From the NCBI GenBank assembly GCA_004020875.1, contig SAPZ01000029.1, forward strand, positions 1 through 64,000: a stretch of DNA of 64,000 nucleotides. Reading direction: 5' to 3'. A model generated the notes under the pieces. It was given only the letters and a program-made list of their open reading frames with translations. It did not search any database and had not been told where the DNA came from. Source of the stretch: Mesorhizobium sp. GTDB taxonomy: Bacteria > Pseudomonadota > Alphaproteobacteria > Rhizobiales > Rhizobiaceae. The first letter of the stretch is position 1. Each line of letters begins with the position of its first letter. Positions 35,068-43,759 of the stretch are shown piece after piece. Made by a program: the position numbers and the translations under genes.

Positions 35068-35301
35068 TTATTCCGATTGCTGGGTGCGCTCGGCAAGCGC
35101 GAAAGCCTGGAGGTTGCGCGATTTGCCGGGGTCCTGGTCGGCGTTGGCGATGATGGCGTGGAAGGCGGCGCGGGCGATGTCCTTCTTCCTGGCGCCGGGA
35201 TGCTCCCTGCGGACCGCCTTGACCAGATCCTTCGGCGTCATGCTGGGGGTGACGAGGCGCATCAGCGTGTCGCCTACGGCCTGCAATTCGCTGGCATCCA
35301 T
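35068..35301 (-). CDS. small hypothetical protein (77 aa)
   Basis: The start MDASELQAVGDTLM at 35301 is preferred; the frame runs on to 35337. The sequence TPKDLVKAVRREHPGARKKDIARAAFHAIIANAD is a helical basic core resembling small DNA- or RNA-interacting proteins, but this is only composition. I do not recognise a family. It is divergent from the YqaA-like gene. Confidence 0.6.
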   Translation of the reverse strand: MDASELQAVGDTLMRLVTPSMTPKDLVKAVRREHPGARKKDIARAAFHAIIANADQDPGKSRNLQAFALAERTQQSE

Positions 35302-35464
35302 AACGATGACCCTGTTTCGACGACATAAGCGTAGCATATAGCATATAGGGGGGCGATCGCGTCACTTTTGTGATAGCGCCGGTCAGAATCGGAGCTGGGC
35401 GACGGTCTCCACGACCCACGCCGTTCGGGATTCGAAATGGCCAAGGCGAACTGACGGACGGGCA

Positions 35465-35902
35465 ATGCTTGGTGACCTTGCCGCCTTCGGCGGACTTTTC
35501 CTGACCGCCTTCGCCGCCGCGACCATCCTGCCGCTGCAATCGGAAGCAGTGCTGGTCGGCCTGCTGCTGGCCGGGACCCATTCGCCGGCCGCGCTGGTTC
35601 TCGTCGCGACGATCGGGAACGTGCTTGGTTCGGTGGTCAACTGGCTGCTGGGCCGCGGCATCGATCGCTTCCGCGACCACAAATGGTTTCCGGCAAAGCC
35701 TGCCGCCCTCGACCGCGCGGCGGCGCGCTATCACCGTTGGGGACGATGGAGCCTGCTGCTGAGCTGGGCTCCGTTTATCGGCGATCCGTTGACGGTGATG
35801 GCCGGCGTGCTGCGCGAGCCCCTGTGGAGCTTTATCGCGATCGTCACCCTCGCCAAGGCCGGCCGGTACCTGGCGGTGGCGGCCGCAACCCTTGGCCTCT
35901 AG
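35465..35902 (+). CDS. YqaA family (DedA-like) inner-membrane protein
   Basis: The 145-residue protein has four hydrophobic segments and the YqaA pattern: an N-terminal LTAFAAATILPLQSEAVLVGLL, then LVATIGNVLGSVVNWLLGRG and the membrane-adjacent SWAPFIGDPLTVMAGVLR. These small DedA-superfamily proteins are probable lipid or ion-related membrane proteins of unknown activity. Its stop codon is the first base triplet of the family C repeat. Confidence 0.86.
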   Translation: MLGDLAAFGGLFLTAFAAATILPLQSEAVLVGLLLAGTHSPAALVLVATIGNVLGSVVNWLLGRGIDRFRDHKWFPAKPAALDRAAARYHRWGRWSLLLSWAPFIGDPLTVMAGVLREPLWSFIAIVTLAKAGRYLAVAAATLGL

Positions 35903-36000
35903 AGCAATTCCAGGAAAGTGTGAGTAGTTTTCCGTCAGGAATTGCGTCAAAATAAAGAGATAGAGCGGTTCGCCGTTTTCGTGAAACGGTGAAACGCTCT
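35902..36000. repeat. intergenic repeat family C between convergent genes
   Basis: The 100-bp element begins AGAGCAATTCCAGGAAAGTGTG and contains CCGTCAGGAATTGCGTCAAAATAAAGAGATAG (split here by my reading). It ends with a large hairpin at 35962-36000: AGAGCGGTTCGCCGTTT pairs with AAACGGTGAAACGCTCT (two mismatches, 5-nt loop TCGTG). I recall this consensus as an abundant Mesorhizobium-type intergenic repeat. Here it exactly fills the space between the YqaA stop and the PAP2 stop and could act as a bidirectional terminator. Confidence 0.8.
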
Positions 36001-36003
36001 AGC

Positions 36004-36546
36004 CTAAAGGATCCTCGTGGCGAAGGCATCCAGCCGTGAATTCTCGCGATAGCAAAGCCGCACCGCGAGGGCGGCCGCGACCCCGGTGACCGCGCCTCCG
36101 GCGACGTCGCCCGCATAGTGGATACCGACATGAAGCCGCGACCAGCAGATCAGCACGGCCATAACGAGCAAGGCAAGCGTGCGGCGCGGCAGCGCCTGCA
36201 TGGCGAAGGCCGCTACGATGGCCATGCTGGCGGTGGCATGATCGGACGGGAACGACCAGTCGGCGCTAGGTGTGATCAAAAGATGCGTGACACCTGCGTC
36301 GTAGGGCCTGATCCGGTGGACGAACAAGAGGATCGCCTGATTGACCGCCAGCCCGACCAGGAAGGCAAGCCCGGCGGACAGGCAGGCATGGCGCACATGG
36401 GCGCGATCGGTCCTCGACCACCATTGCAGGGCGACCGCGATCACCATCAGCGGCACGCCGATTTGTGAGATCGTGATCATTGTCCTATCAAGAAGCGGGC
36501 TGATGCCGGCGGCAGAGTTGATCCAGTGCGTGAGAGAAGCGTCCAT
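36004..36546 (-). CDS. PAP2 superfamily phosphatase (undecaprenyl-diphosphatase-like)
   Basis: This 180-residue integral membrane phosphatase has the three PAP2 motif blocks: a RIRPYDAG block (C1-like), the PSDHA block with its His, and SRLHVGIHYAGDVAGG with the catalytic His. About five hydrophobic helices surround them. It dephosphorylates lipid phosphates, probably undecaprenyl diphosphate or phosphatidic acid. The ATG at 36546 has AGGGAAAT upstream. It is divergent from the DUF2127 gene. Confidence 0.87.
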   Translation of the reverse strand: MDASLTHWINSAAGISPLLDRTMITISQIGVPLMVIAVALQWWSRTDRAHVRHACLSAGLAFLVGLAVNQAILLFVHRIRPYDAGVTHLLITPSADWSFPSDHATASMAIVAAFAMQALPRRTLALLVMAVLICWSRLHVGIHYAGDVAGGAVTGVAAALAVRLCYRENSRLDAFATRIL

Positions 36547-36584
36547 TTTTGTCTGATTTCCCTGGTCGACCATGGGGTCGATCG

Positions 36585-37067
36585 TTGAAGCCCGCCGGCG
36601 AGCATCGCATTCACCAGCTCTTTGAGGTCAGCGTATGGCTGAAAGGTGCCCATGCCTTGATCGAGTGCGTCGGCGGCATCCTGCTTTACCTCGTCACCAC
36701 GCAAACCATCGCCTCCTGGGTCAACATGCTCACCCAGGAGGAGCTGATCGAGGATCCCAACGACTTCATAGCCGGCCATTTGTCGCGGATAGCCGCCGGG
36801 TTCTCGATCGCGAGCAAGGAATTCTACGCCTTCTACCTGCTCAGCCACGGGCTGATTAAGCTCCTGCTGGTCATCGGCCTGCTGCGCGGCAAGCTGTGGT
36901 CCTACCCTGCCTCGCTGGTCGCGCTCGGCGCCTTCATGGCTTACCAGGTGTATCGCTACTCCTACACGCATTCGCCCGGCCTGCTCGTGCTGACCGTCTT
37001 CGATGCCATCGTCATGTGGCTGATCTGGCAGGAGTGGAAGACGGTGCGCCGCCATATCACTCCCTGA
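36585..37067 (+). CDS. DUF2127 family membrane protein
   Basis: The 160-residue integral membrane protein has the DUF2127 pattern: HQLFEVSVWLKGAHALIECVGGILLY, then the loop QEELIEDPNDFIAGHL, LLSHGLIKLLLVIGLLRGKLWSYP and a C-terminal VFDAIVMWLIWQEW. The function is unknown. The start is uncertain: TTG codons at 36549 and 36585 are both possible. The later one places the conserved HQLFE region near the N-terminus as in relatives I recall. Confidence 0.75.
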   Translation: MKPAGEHRIHQLFEVSVWLKGAHALIECVGGILLYLVTTQTIASWVNMLTQEELIEDPNDFIAGHLSRIAAGFSIASKEFYAFYLLSHGLIKLLLVIGLLRGKLWSYPASLVALGAFMAYQVYRYSYTHSPGLLVLTVFDAIVMWLIWQEWKTVRRHITP

Positions 37068-37226
37068 TCGCCCGGCCTCACTCGACTTCGCGCCGGAAAG
37101 GCGTCGGCGCAGTCATGCAAACGAGCAATGGAACATTCCACTCGTCGCGGGGTTTCTTGTTCTCTGTCGCGGCTCGCCGGCTCCGGTGATGAGGGTCGGT
37201 AGGCCGGCCAGCGTGGAGGCGACATC

Positions 37227-37691
37227 ATGACCCACTTTCCGCGCAGCACGGCAAGCATCGGCGGCCACCCGATCCATCCGATGCTCATTCCCTTTCCCAT
37301 CGCGTTTTTTGTTGCAGCTCTCTTTTGCGACCTGATCTTCTGGCGAACGGGCAATCCCGGCTGGGTGACCGGCACGGTATGGCTTCTCGGAGCCGGCTTG
37401 ATCATGGCTGCCCTCGCCGCTGTTGCCGGGCTGACCGATGTCTTGGGCGACGACCAGGTCCGCAATCTTCGGGACGCATGGCTTCACGCCGGCGGCAACG
37501 TGCTTGCCGTCATGATTGAGCTCTACAACTGGTATTCGCGCTATGCCCACGGCGATGCGGCGGTCATCCCAGTCGGTCTCACACTTTCCTTGCTCGTGGT
37601 CCTCATCCTTCTGTTCACAGGATGGAAAGGCTGGGAAATGGTCTATCGTCACCACGTGGGCGTCGCCGACAGCCTCGAAAGGCCGCGCTGA
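37227..37691 (+). CDS. DUF2231 family membrane protein
   Basis: The 154-residue protein has four hydrophobic helices and begins MTHFPRSTASIGGHPIHPMLIPFPIAFFVAAL, the typical DUF2231 N-terminus with GGHPIHPML. A GGNVLAVMIELYNWYSRY segment follows. These proteins are of unknown function; several in Rhizobiales are thought to be electron-transfer or stress related, but I do not rely on this. SD GGAGG lies 6 nt before the ATG. It is the end of a run of small membrane genes. Confidence 0.88.
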   Translation: MTHFPRSTASIGGHPIHPMLIPFPIAFFVAALFCDLIFWRTGNPGWVTGTVWLLGAGLIMAALAAVAGLTDVLGDDQVRNLRDAWLHAGGNVLAVMIELYNWYSRYAHGDAAVIPVGLTLSLLVVLILLFTGWKGWEMVYRHHVGVADSLERPR

Positions 37692-37704
37692 CGTTTGTGG
37701 GTTT

Positions 37705-37751
37705 TGTCGCTTCAGGGGCCGCAGCCCCGCCATCAGGCGGGCGACTTTTTT
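37705..37751 (+). terminator. intrinsic terminator downstream of the DUF2231 gene
   Basis: GTCGC at 37706-37710 pairs with GCGAC at 37741-37745 and encloses two small stems (GGGGC/GCCCC and CC/GG around ATCA). TTTTTT follows directly. This branched, GC-rich hairpin with a T-tract is a convincing Rho-independent terminator. Confidence 0.75.
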
Positions 37752-38173
37752 GGGGGCGATCCTCGCGACACAGAATCTATCTCCCACACCCAAGAACCCG
37801 CCTCGACTGGCCCAAAGCTTTCGTGACTGGCTTATTCCGCACTTGGCCGGGTCGTCGCATTTTAACCCAAATCGCCCTCTAGCCGGCTGAAGATGTTGTG
37901 GTTCCGTTGTTCACGGTTTCTTGACAGAGGCCGGAAAAACGGGCAGCAAAGCGGGTGAGGGAGAGCATTTTTACCGTGGCGAAGACCATGGAGGGCTCTT
38001 TTTTCGTATGGACCGTCGCCAAATCGGCGATTGGTGGAGGGATTGGTTAACCATCTTTGTCCATCTTTTGAATCAATCGGCAACAGACGCGTGAAGGTGC
38101 AGGGGGCACCAGCGAACTGTGATCGTGACGGGTGCCAGGTGCGAAAACCGGCATGCCGATTGAGAGTGGTCGT
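37752..38173. other. intergenic region upstream of the tlde1 gene
   Basis: About 420 bp without a supported gene. Between 38095 and 38109 is a short GGTGC/GCACC hairpin. It probably contains the promoter for the DUF2778 gene, which I cannot place. Confidence 0.35.
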
Positions 38174-39790
38174 ATGGCGTTTTTGCGTTTGAAAAACCGG
38201 GGTGACGCTCCTCATGGGGAGGTAACTTCGAAAAAGTCTAGTCATCGTTGGGTCCTGGTGCCTGCTGTCGGCGCCGCCCTCGCCCTATGGTCCTTCGCCA
38301 CCTTGGCGGGGCTTTATTCGGTGAGCACCTCGCTGACCGCCGCTTCCAACGGATTGCCGCAAGGCCTGCTTTCGTCCAACACGATCGCGCTTGGCGACCA
38401 GCGCCGGCAGATCGCCAATGCCTGGGCACCGCATCTTGGCGTCAATGGCGGCTATAGGGCGGCTTCGCTCACCGGCGGCTGCGATGCCGGCTGCTTCAGC
38501 CTTGCGACAAGCTTCAGGCATGACGGCCAAGCCCCTGAAAAACTGAAGAATAACGGCCATGACGGCAAGATGGCGCGGCTCAAGCTGCCCGCGCCCGATG
38601 GCGTGGCGCATGAAAAAGTCGTGGTGGTGGCTTCGGCCGCCGGAGCCGCCGACCGCTTCGATAGCGTGGTGAAGCGCGCGGCGCTTTCGCCGCAGAAGCT
38701 CGCCGATGCCTTTGCCCGCGCCGAGAACGCGCCGTTCCTGCTGGCCAGCCTGCCTTCGGCAAGCCGCTTCGGCGACGCGCAGCCGGACGCGCCGATCGAG
38801 GCCCGCTTCGGCTCGAAGCCGGCCGAAGTTCCTGGCGCTTCCGAGCTGGCGCTGGCGCTTGCCAACGTCGCGCCTGAAGATACGGCGGATGTACCGACCG
38901 CTGTCGCGCTGCAGAACAGCGATGCGCCCGATGTCGCCGACAATACCGCCAATAATGGCAAGGACGGCGAATACCAGGTCGCCTCGCTGCCGCCGCAGGA
39001 CGATCTGCCCGATAGCATTGCCGTGCCCGGCCTTCGCCCGCGCACCACGCTCGAGCGGGCGGCCCAGGCGCCTGAACAGAACGCTGCCAAGCCGCAGAAG
39101 CCGGAGGCCGTGAAGCCGCCGACCGCCAAGGCCAAGCCGCAGCCCGTCGAATCCGACACCGCGCAAAGCGCGCCGACGACGGCCTCGCCGAGAAGCGGCG
39201 ATCAGGCCTTGCCGGGCGTGCCGAATTCGAAGCAGATGGTGGCGGATTCCAAACCCGGCAAGCGCAAGGCGCAGGCGTCGGAAATGCTCGCCTATGCCAA
39301 GCCGGACACGCCGGAGCGCGGCGGGCTGGGCAGTGCCTTCCGTAGCCTGTTCAACGGCCCGTCGATGGGCAATGGCGTGGCGGTCTACGATATTTCGGCG
39401 AGGACCGTTTACATGCCCGACGGCTCAAGGCTCGAGGCGCATTCGGGACTGGGCTCGATGGTCGACCAGCCGCGCTTCGTCAACCGCAAGAATGTCGGTC
39501 CGACGCCGCCCGACACCTACAACCTTTCGCTGCGTGAATCACGTTTCCATGGCGTCGAGGCAATCAGGCTCACGCCGACCAGCGGCAGCAACAAATATGG
39601 CCGCAACGGCCTGCTTGCCCATACCTACATGCTGCGCGGCGGCCGTGCGGAATCCAATGGTTGCGTCGTCTTCAAGGACTATCGCCGCTTCCTTGCTGCC
39701 TACAAAAGCGGCAAGATCAAGCGCCTTGTCGTGGTCCCACGCCTGACAAGCTCCCCCACCCGGGTCGCCCAGGAGGGCCGCCAGGGTTAA
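38174..39790 (+). CDS. membrane-anchored tlde1 (DUF2778) domain protein
   Basis: The 538-residue protein has a short cytoplasmic N-terminus, one membrane helix (WVLVPAVGAALALWSFATLAGL, residues ~26-47), then ~300 residues of Ala/Pro/Asp-rich linker, and a C-terminal DUF2778/tlde1 domain (~390-530). Its signature is LLAHTYMLRGGRAESNGCVVF, with the His and Cys of L,D-transpeptidase-like active sites. This domain occurs in type VI secretion cell-wall hydrolase effectors and in rhizobial periplasmic proteins; no T6SS gene is near. The start is uncertain: GTG at 38132 and ATG at 38153 are also in frame. Confidence 0.82.
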   Translation: MAFLRLKNRGDAPHGEVTSKKSSHRWVLVPAVGAALALWSFATLAGLYSVSTSLTAASNGLPQGLLSSNTIALGDQRRQIANAWAPHLGVNGGYRAASLTGGCDAGCFSLATSFRHDGQAPEKLKNNGHDGKMARLKLPAPDGVAHEKVVVVASAAGAADRFDSVVKRAALSPQKLADAFARAENAPFLLASLPSASRFGDAQPDAPIEARFGSKPAEVPGASELALALANVAPEDTADVPTAVALQNSDAPDVADNTANNGKDGEYQVASLPPQDDLPDSIAVPGLRPRTTLERAAQAPEQNAAKPQKPEAVKPPTAKAKPQPVESDTAQSAPTTASPRSGDQALPGVPNSKQMVADSKPGKRKAQASEMLAYAKPDTPERGGLGSAFRSLFNGPSMGNGVAVYDISARTVYMPDGSRLEAHSGLGSMVDQPRFVNRKNVGPTPPDTYNLSLRESRFHGVEAIRLTPTSGSNKYGRNGLLAHTYMLRGGRAESNGCVVFKDYRRFLAAYKSGKIKRLVVVPRLTSSPTRVAQEGRQG

Positions 39791-40035
39791 GCCTGCCCTT
39801 GCCGGCGAACGTGTCGCCGGCATTTGTTAATCCCCACTTGCTGATCCGAAGGGCCTCGCGCCAAAATGCGCCCGGGCCACCGCCCTGCCGTCGCGCCCTC
39901 CAGCCGTCACGACAACCGCGTGGGAAAGCGATAACGACCCTTCCCAGAAAACAGATATGGCGCAGCCTGGGCTTGCGGCAAGCCCCCGGGCATGGCGTAT
40001 CAACGCTGCTCCGAAAAACGACAACGGAGCACGGA

Positions 40036-41271
40036 ATGCGGATCTTGTTATCGACTTACGGCTCGCGCGGCGACGTGGAGCCTTTGGCGGCGCTGGGCGC
40101 GGCCTTGCAGGCGAATGGCCTGGAGGCGCGGGTGAGCGCGCCGGGCGACGCCGAGTTTGCAGCGCTTCTCACCCGCGCCGGTGTGCCGCTGGCGCCGGCC
40201 TTCGCGCCAGTGCGCGAATGGGCGAAGGAGATGGTCAACCGGTCGCGATCGGCCTCGCCCGAGGACCTAGCCAAGCTCATCTCCGGCCAAGCGGCCGAGA
40301 TCGTCGCCAGGCAGTATGAGGCGCTGAGCGGGGCCGCCGAAGGCTGCGATGCGGTGGTGGCGTTCGGCCTCTTCCCGTCCTGCGCCGCCGCGCGGCTGGT
40401 CGCGGAACAACGCGGCATGCGCTACATGCTCGGCACGTTCTGCCCCATCTGGCTGCCGTCGCAGCACAACCGGCCGCATGAATATCCTGGACATCCGCTG
40501 CCAGACGGCATGGCCGACAACCGGCTGCTGTGGGAAACAGACATCCGGACCAAGAACGCGCTCTTCGGCGAGGCGGTCAACGGCCAGCGCGCATCGCTCC
40601 GACTGCCTCCCGTGCAAAATGTCCGGGATTATGTCTACGGCAACCCCGTCCTGCTCGCCTGCGATCCGACGCTCGGCCCGTGGCCCGACTCGGACCTGAT
40701 AGGCGCTGTCCAGACCGGCGCCTTCATCCTGCCGGACGAACGGCCCCTCCCCGATCGGCTCAACGCGTTCCTCGATGCCGGTCCGCCGCCGGTCTATGTC
40801 GGCTTCGGCTCGATATCGGTTGCGAGCGAAACCGGCAGCGCCGCTATCGAAGCGATTCGCGCCAGGGGCCTTCGCGCGGTTGTCGCGCAGGGATGGGCCG
40901 GGCTCGACCTCGTCGACGATCGTGACGATTGTTTCGCCATCGGCGAGGTCAACCAGCAGGCGCTGTTCGGCCGCGTCGCCGCGGTCGTCCATCATGGTGG
41001 CGCCGGCACCACGGTCGCCGCCGCGCGGGCGGGAGCGCCGCAGCTGATCGTGCCGCAGATCGGCGACCAGCCCTATTGGGCCAGGCGTGCTGCCGAGCTA
41101 GGCATCGGCGCCGCGCATGACGGCCCGATGCCGACGGGGCAGTCGTTGTCCGCGGCGCTGGAGGTGGTGCTGGCGCCGAAGGTCTTGGCGCGCGCCCGTG
41201 CCTTTGCCGGCAAGGTTCGCACGAATGGAGCCGACGCTGCGGCGAAATGGCTGGCGGACAGGATGAGGTGA
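40036..41271 (+). CDS. glycosyltransferase family 1 (UDP-glycosyltransferase-like)
   Basis: The 411-residue GT-B enzyme begins MRILLSTYGSRGDVEPLAALG, typical of macrolide/flavonoid glucosyltransferases and the sterol-type MGT family. The nucleotide-sugar site lies in HHGGAGTTVAAARAGAPQLIVPQIGDQPYWA near residue 320, a close match to the UGT signature. It transfers a sugar to an unknown small acceptor. ATG at 40036 has GGAG 8 nt upstream; the frame to 39661 crosses the previous gene and is rejected. Confidence 0.88.
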   Translation: MRILLSTYGSRGDVEPLAALGAALQANGLEARVSAPGDAEFAALLTRAGVPLAPAFAPVREWAKEMVNRSRSASPEDLAKLISGQAAEIVARQYEALSGAAEGCDAVVAFGLFPSCAAARLVAEQRGMRYMLGTFCPIWLPSQHNRPHEYPGHPLPDGMADNRLLWETDIRTKNALFGEAVNGQRASLRLPPVQNVRDYVYGNPVLLACDPTLGPWPDSDLIGAVQTGAFILPDERPLPDRLNAFLDAGPPPVYVGFGSISVASETGSAAIEAIRARGLRAVVAQGWAGLDLVDDRDDCFAIGEVNQQALFGRVAAVVHHGGAGTTVAAARAGAPQLIVPQIGDQPYWARRAAELGIGAAHDGPMPTGQSLSAALEVVLAPKVLARARAFAGKVRTNGADAAAKWLADRMR

Positions 41272-41468
41272 AAGATCTGAGGGTGATCGTATGATGTTGG
41301 TTGAGAGTGGAGATCGGGCGGAATTGAAGAGGCCGATCAGCATCGTCATGTATGGACGGCCCTATATGAACGAGGCCGAAAGGCCGCCACCGAAAAGCAC
41401 CTTCCAATACAGTGTGAAGCCTTTATGTTTGATCTCCGGGGCGGCTCCCAATCATCACGAGGCTATTC

Positions 41469-42254
41469 ATGACAATTCGCGCTGTCGTCTGGGGCGAGAA
41501 CATCCATGAGCGAACCAATGAGGTGGTCGCCGGCATTTACCCCGAAGGCATGCACGCGGCCATCGCCAAGGCGCTGAACGCCGACAAGGCGATCTCCGCC
41601 TCGACCGCTACGCTGGAGCAGCCGGAGCACGGCCTGCCGGAGGCCCGCCTCGCCGAGACCGATGTGCTTGTCTGGTGGGGCCACAAGGACCATGGCGCTG
41701 TCGCCGACGAGGTGGTCGAGCGTGTGGCGAAGCGCGTCTGGGAAGGCATGGGGCTGATCGTGCTCCATTCCGGCCATTTCTCGAAGATCTTCAAGCGGTT
41801 GATGGGCACCCCCTGCACGCTTAAATGGCGCGAGGCGGGCGAGCGCGAGCGGCTCTGGGTGACGAGCCCCAGCCATCCGATCGCCGAAGGCGTCGGCGAG
41901 TTCTTCGAGTTGGAGAACGAAGAGATGTATGGCGAGCAGTTCGCCGTGCCGGAGCCGCTGGAAACCGTCTTCATCTCGTGGTTCCAGGGTGGGGAGGTGT
42001 TCCGCTCGGGCCTGACCTACCGGCGCGGCGCCGGCAATGTCTTCTACTTCCGGCCCGGGCACGAGACCTATCCGACGTATCACGATGCCACCGTGCAGAA
42101 GGTGCTGCGCAACGCGGTGAAATGGGCGCATAACCCTCAAGGGTCCAAACCCGCCATCCTCGATGCGCCGAACGTGCCGGTCGAGAAGGCGCTGGAGCCG
42201 ATCGAGGAGCGCGGGCCCAAGCTGCACGGACATGGCGAGGCCGGCTTCCGCTAA
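41469..42254 (+). CDS. thuA: ThuA family trehalose utilisation protein
   Basis: The 261-residue class-I-amidotransferase-like domain begins MTIRAVVWGENIHERTNEVVAGIYPEGM. It contains ETDVLVWWGHKDHG and GLIVLHSGHFSKIFKRLMGTPCTLKWRE, the ThuA core. In Sinorhizobium, ThuA and ThuB convert trehalose and related disaccharides to 3-keto forms for catabolism. The partner ThuB-like dehydrogenase follows after 100 bp. The thuEFGK transporter genes are absent here, so these two may work on an intracellular substrate. Confidence 0.85.
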   Translation: MTIRAVVWGENIHERTNEVVAGIYPEGMHAAIAKALNADKAISASTATLEQPEHGLPEARLAETDVLVWWGHKDHGAVADEVVERVAKRVWEGMGLIVLHSGHFSKIFKRLMGTPCTLKWREAGERERLWVTSPSHPIAEGVGEFFELENEEMYGEQFAVPEPLETVFISWFQGGEVFRSGLTYRRGAGNVFYFRPGHETYPTYHDATVQKVLRNAVKWAHNPQGSKPAILDAPNVPVEKALEPIEERGPKLHGHGEAGFR

Positions 42255-42353
42255 AAAAGCGCTTTCTCTTTACTTTGGATTGCGCAGAGACAGCGCCTGG
42301 GTCACATTCGCCTGGCGTTATTGAATCGAACCAATCGCTCGGAGGAGCAGAAA

Positions 42354-43412
42354 ATGCGGCTTTTGATACTCGGAACCGGCTGGATGGCGCAGGAACATGC
42401 CCGCCGCTTCGGTGCCATCGAGGGCGTCGACATCGTCGGCGCGGTTGACGTCGATGCGGCCCGCGTCGGCGAATATGCCGATGCCTACAAGATTCCGAAA
42501 CGCTTCACCTCGCTGGAGGCGGCGCTCGACTGGGGCGATTTCGACGCGGTCGCCAATGTCACGCCCGACCGCATCCACCATCCGACCACCATGGCGCTGG
42601 TCGCCGCCGGCAAGCCGGTATTGTGCGAGAAGCCGCTGGCGGAAAATTTCGGCAAGGCCAACGAGATGGCCGATGCGGCGGAGGCCGCCGGCATCGTCAA
42701 CATGGTCAACCTCACCTACCGCAACGTGGCCGCGCTGCAGAAGGCGCGCCGGATGGTGCAGGCGGGCGAGATCGGCACGGTGCGCCATGTCGAAGCGTCC
42801 TATCTGCAGAGCTGGCTGGTCTCGAAATTCTGGGGCGACTGGCGCACCGATCCGAAATGGCTGTGGCGGCTGTCGCGCGGCCACGGCTCGAACGGTGTGC
42901 TGGGCGATGTCGGCATCCATATCCTCGATTTCGCCAGCTATGGCGCCGCGCTCGACATCGACCATGTCTTCTGCCGGCTGCGCGCCTTCGACAAGGCGCC
43001 GGGCAACCGCATCGGCAAATACCAACTCGACGCCAATGACAGCTTCGCCATGACGCTCGACTTTTCCAACGGCGCCTTCGGCGTGGTGCATGCCAGCCGC
43101 TGGGCCACCGGCCACATCAACGAATTGCGCCTGCGCATCTTTGGCGACAAGGGCGCCGTCGAGGTCGTGCACAATCTCGACGGCTCGGAGCTGAAGGCTT
43201 GTATCGGCGGCAATGTCGAGAACGCCAAATGGGAAGAACTCGACGCAGGCACCGTGCCGACCAACTACCAGCGCTTCGTCGAGGCGGTGAAGAGCGGCGC
43301 CCAGACAGAGCCGACCTTCCGCCACGCGGCGGGCCTGCAGAAGGTTCTGGACCTCGCCGGGGTGTCGGACGAGAAGCGGGCGGAGTTGAGGGCCAACGCG
43401 GACACGCAGTAA
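42354..43412 (+). CDS. thuB: Gfo/Idh/MocA family dehydrogenase (ThuB-like)
   Basis: The 352-residue dehydrogenase has a Rossmann NAD-binding start (MRLLILGTGWMAQEHARRFG), the EKPLAEN motif near residue 92 with its catalytic Lys, and the second domain GVLGDVGIHILDFASYG. It likely oxidises position 3 of a disaccharide, together with ThuA. AGGAG lies 6 nt before the ATG. The next element downstream is a large inverted repeat. The thuB symbol is by gene order and family, less certain than the family itself. Confidence 0.82.
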   Translation: MRLLILGTGWMAQEHARRFGAIEGVDIVGAVDVDAARVGEYADAYKIPKRFTSLEAALDWGDFDAVANVTPDRIHHPTTMALVAAGKPVLCEKPLAENFGKANEMADAAEAAGIVNMVNLTYRNVAALQKARRMVQAGEIGTVRHVEASYLQSWLVSKFWGDWRTDPKWLWRLSRGHGSNGVLGDVGIHILDFASYGAALDIDHVFCRLRAFDKAPGNRIGKYQLDANDSFAMTLDFSNGAFGVVHASRWATGHINELRLRIFGDKGAVEVVHNLDGSELKACIGGNVENAKWEELDAGTVPTNYQRFVEAVKSGAQTEPTFRHAAGLQKVLDLAGVSDEKRAELRANADTQ

Positions 43413-43448
43413 GGTTTCGCGGGACGCAGGGAAACGTTGCGCTCTACG

Positions 43449-43619
43449 GCGCCCCCCTCTGTCCTGCCGGACATCTCCCCCACAAGGAGGGAGATCGGCT
43501 GACGCGACCGCTTTCGCCAATCTCCAGCGTTGAAGGGAAAGCGCCTTCGGCGCAGCTGCCAATCTCCCCCCAAGTGGGGGAGATGGCCGGCAGACCAGAG
43601 GGGGGCGCTGTCCCGCCGG
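43449..43619. repeat. large inverted repeat, family A copies
   Basis: Two family A copies face each other: 43449-43497 (CCCCCCTCTGTCCTGCCGG...) and 43557-43619 (...CCGGCAGACCAGAGGGGGG). Each carries an ATCTCCC...GGGAGAT-type internal stem. The intervening 60 bp has a CGCCTTCGGCG hairpin. The structure repeats the one at 23866-24043 with different spacing. It fills most of the 347 bp between thuB and the adenosine deaminase. Confidence 0.8.
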
Positions 43620-43759
43620 CCTTTCCAAGTGGGCGAACTCCCAAAGTCATATTGCCCGAAACGCTTCCCGCGCTGCCCACACACAACTCCTTCAAGCATT
43701 TCTTGAAATGCGGTCCGGCCATTTCGTGGTTTGATGGCGCCCGCGAACACGGGAGGTGT

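Noticed and set aside
38285..39166. Minus-strand frame across the tlde1 gene
   Set aside because: Antisense shadow of the linker region; no SD, no recognisable motif.
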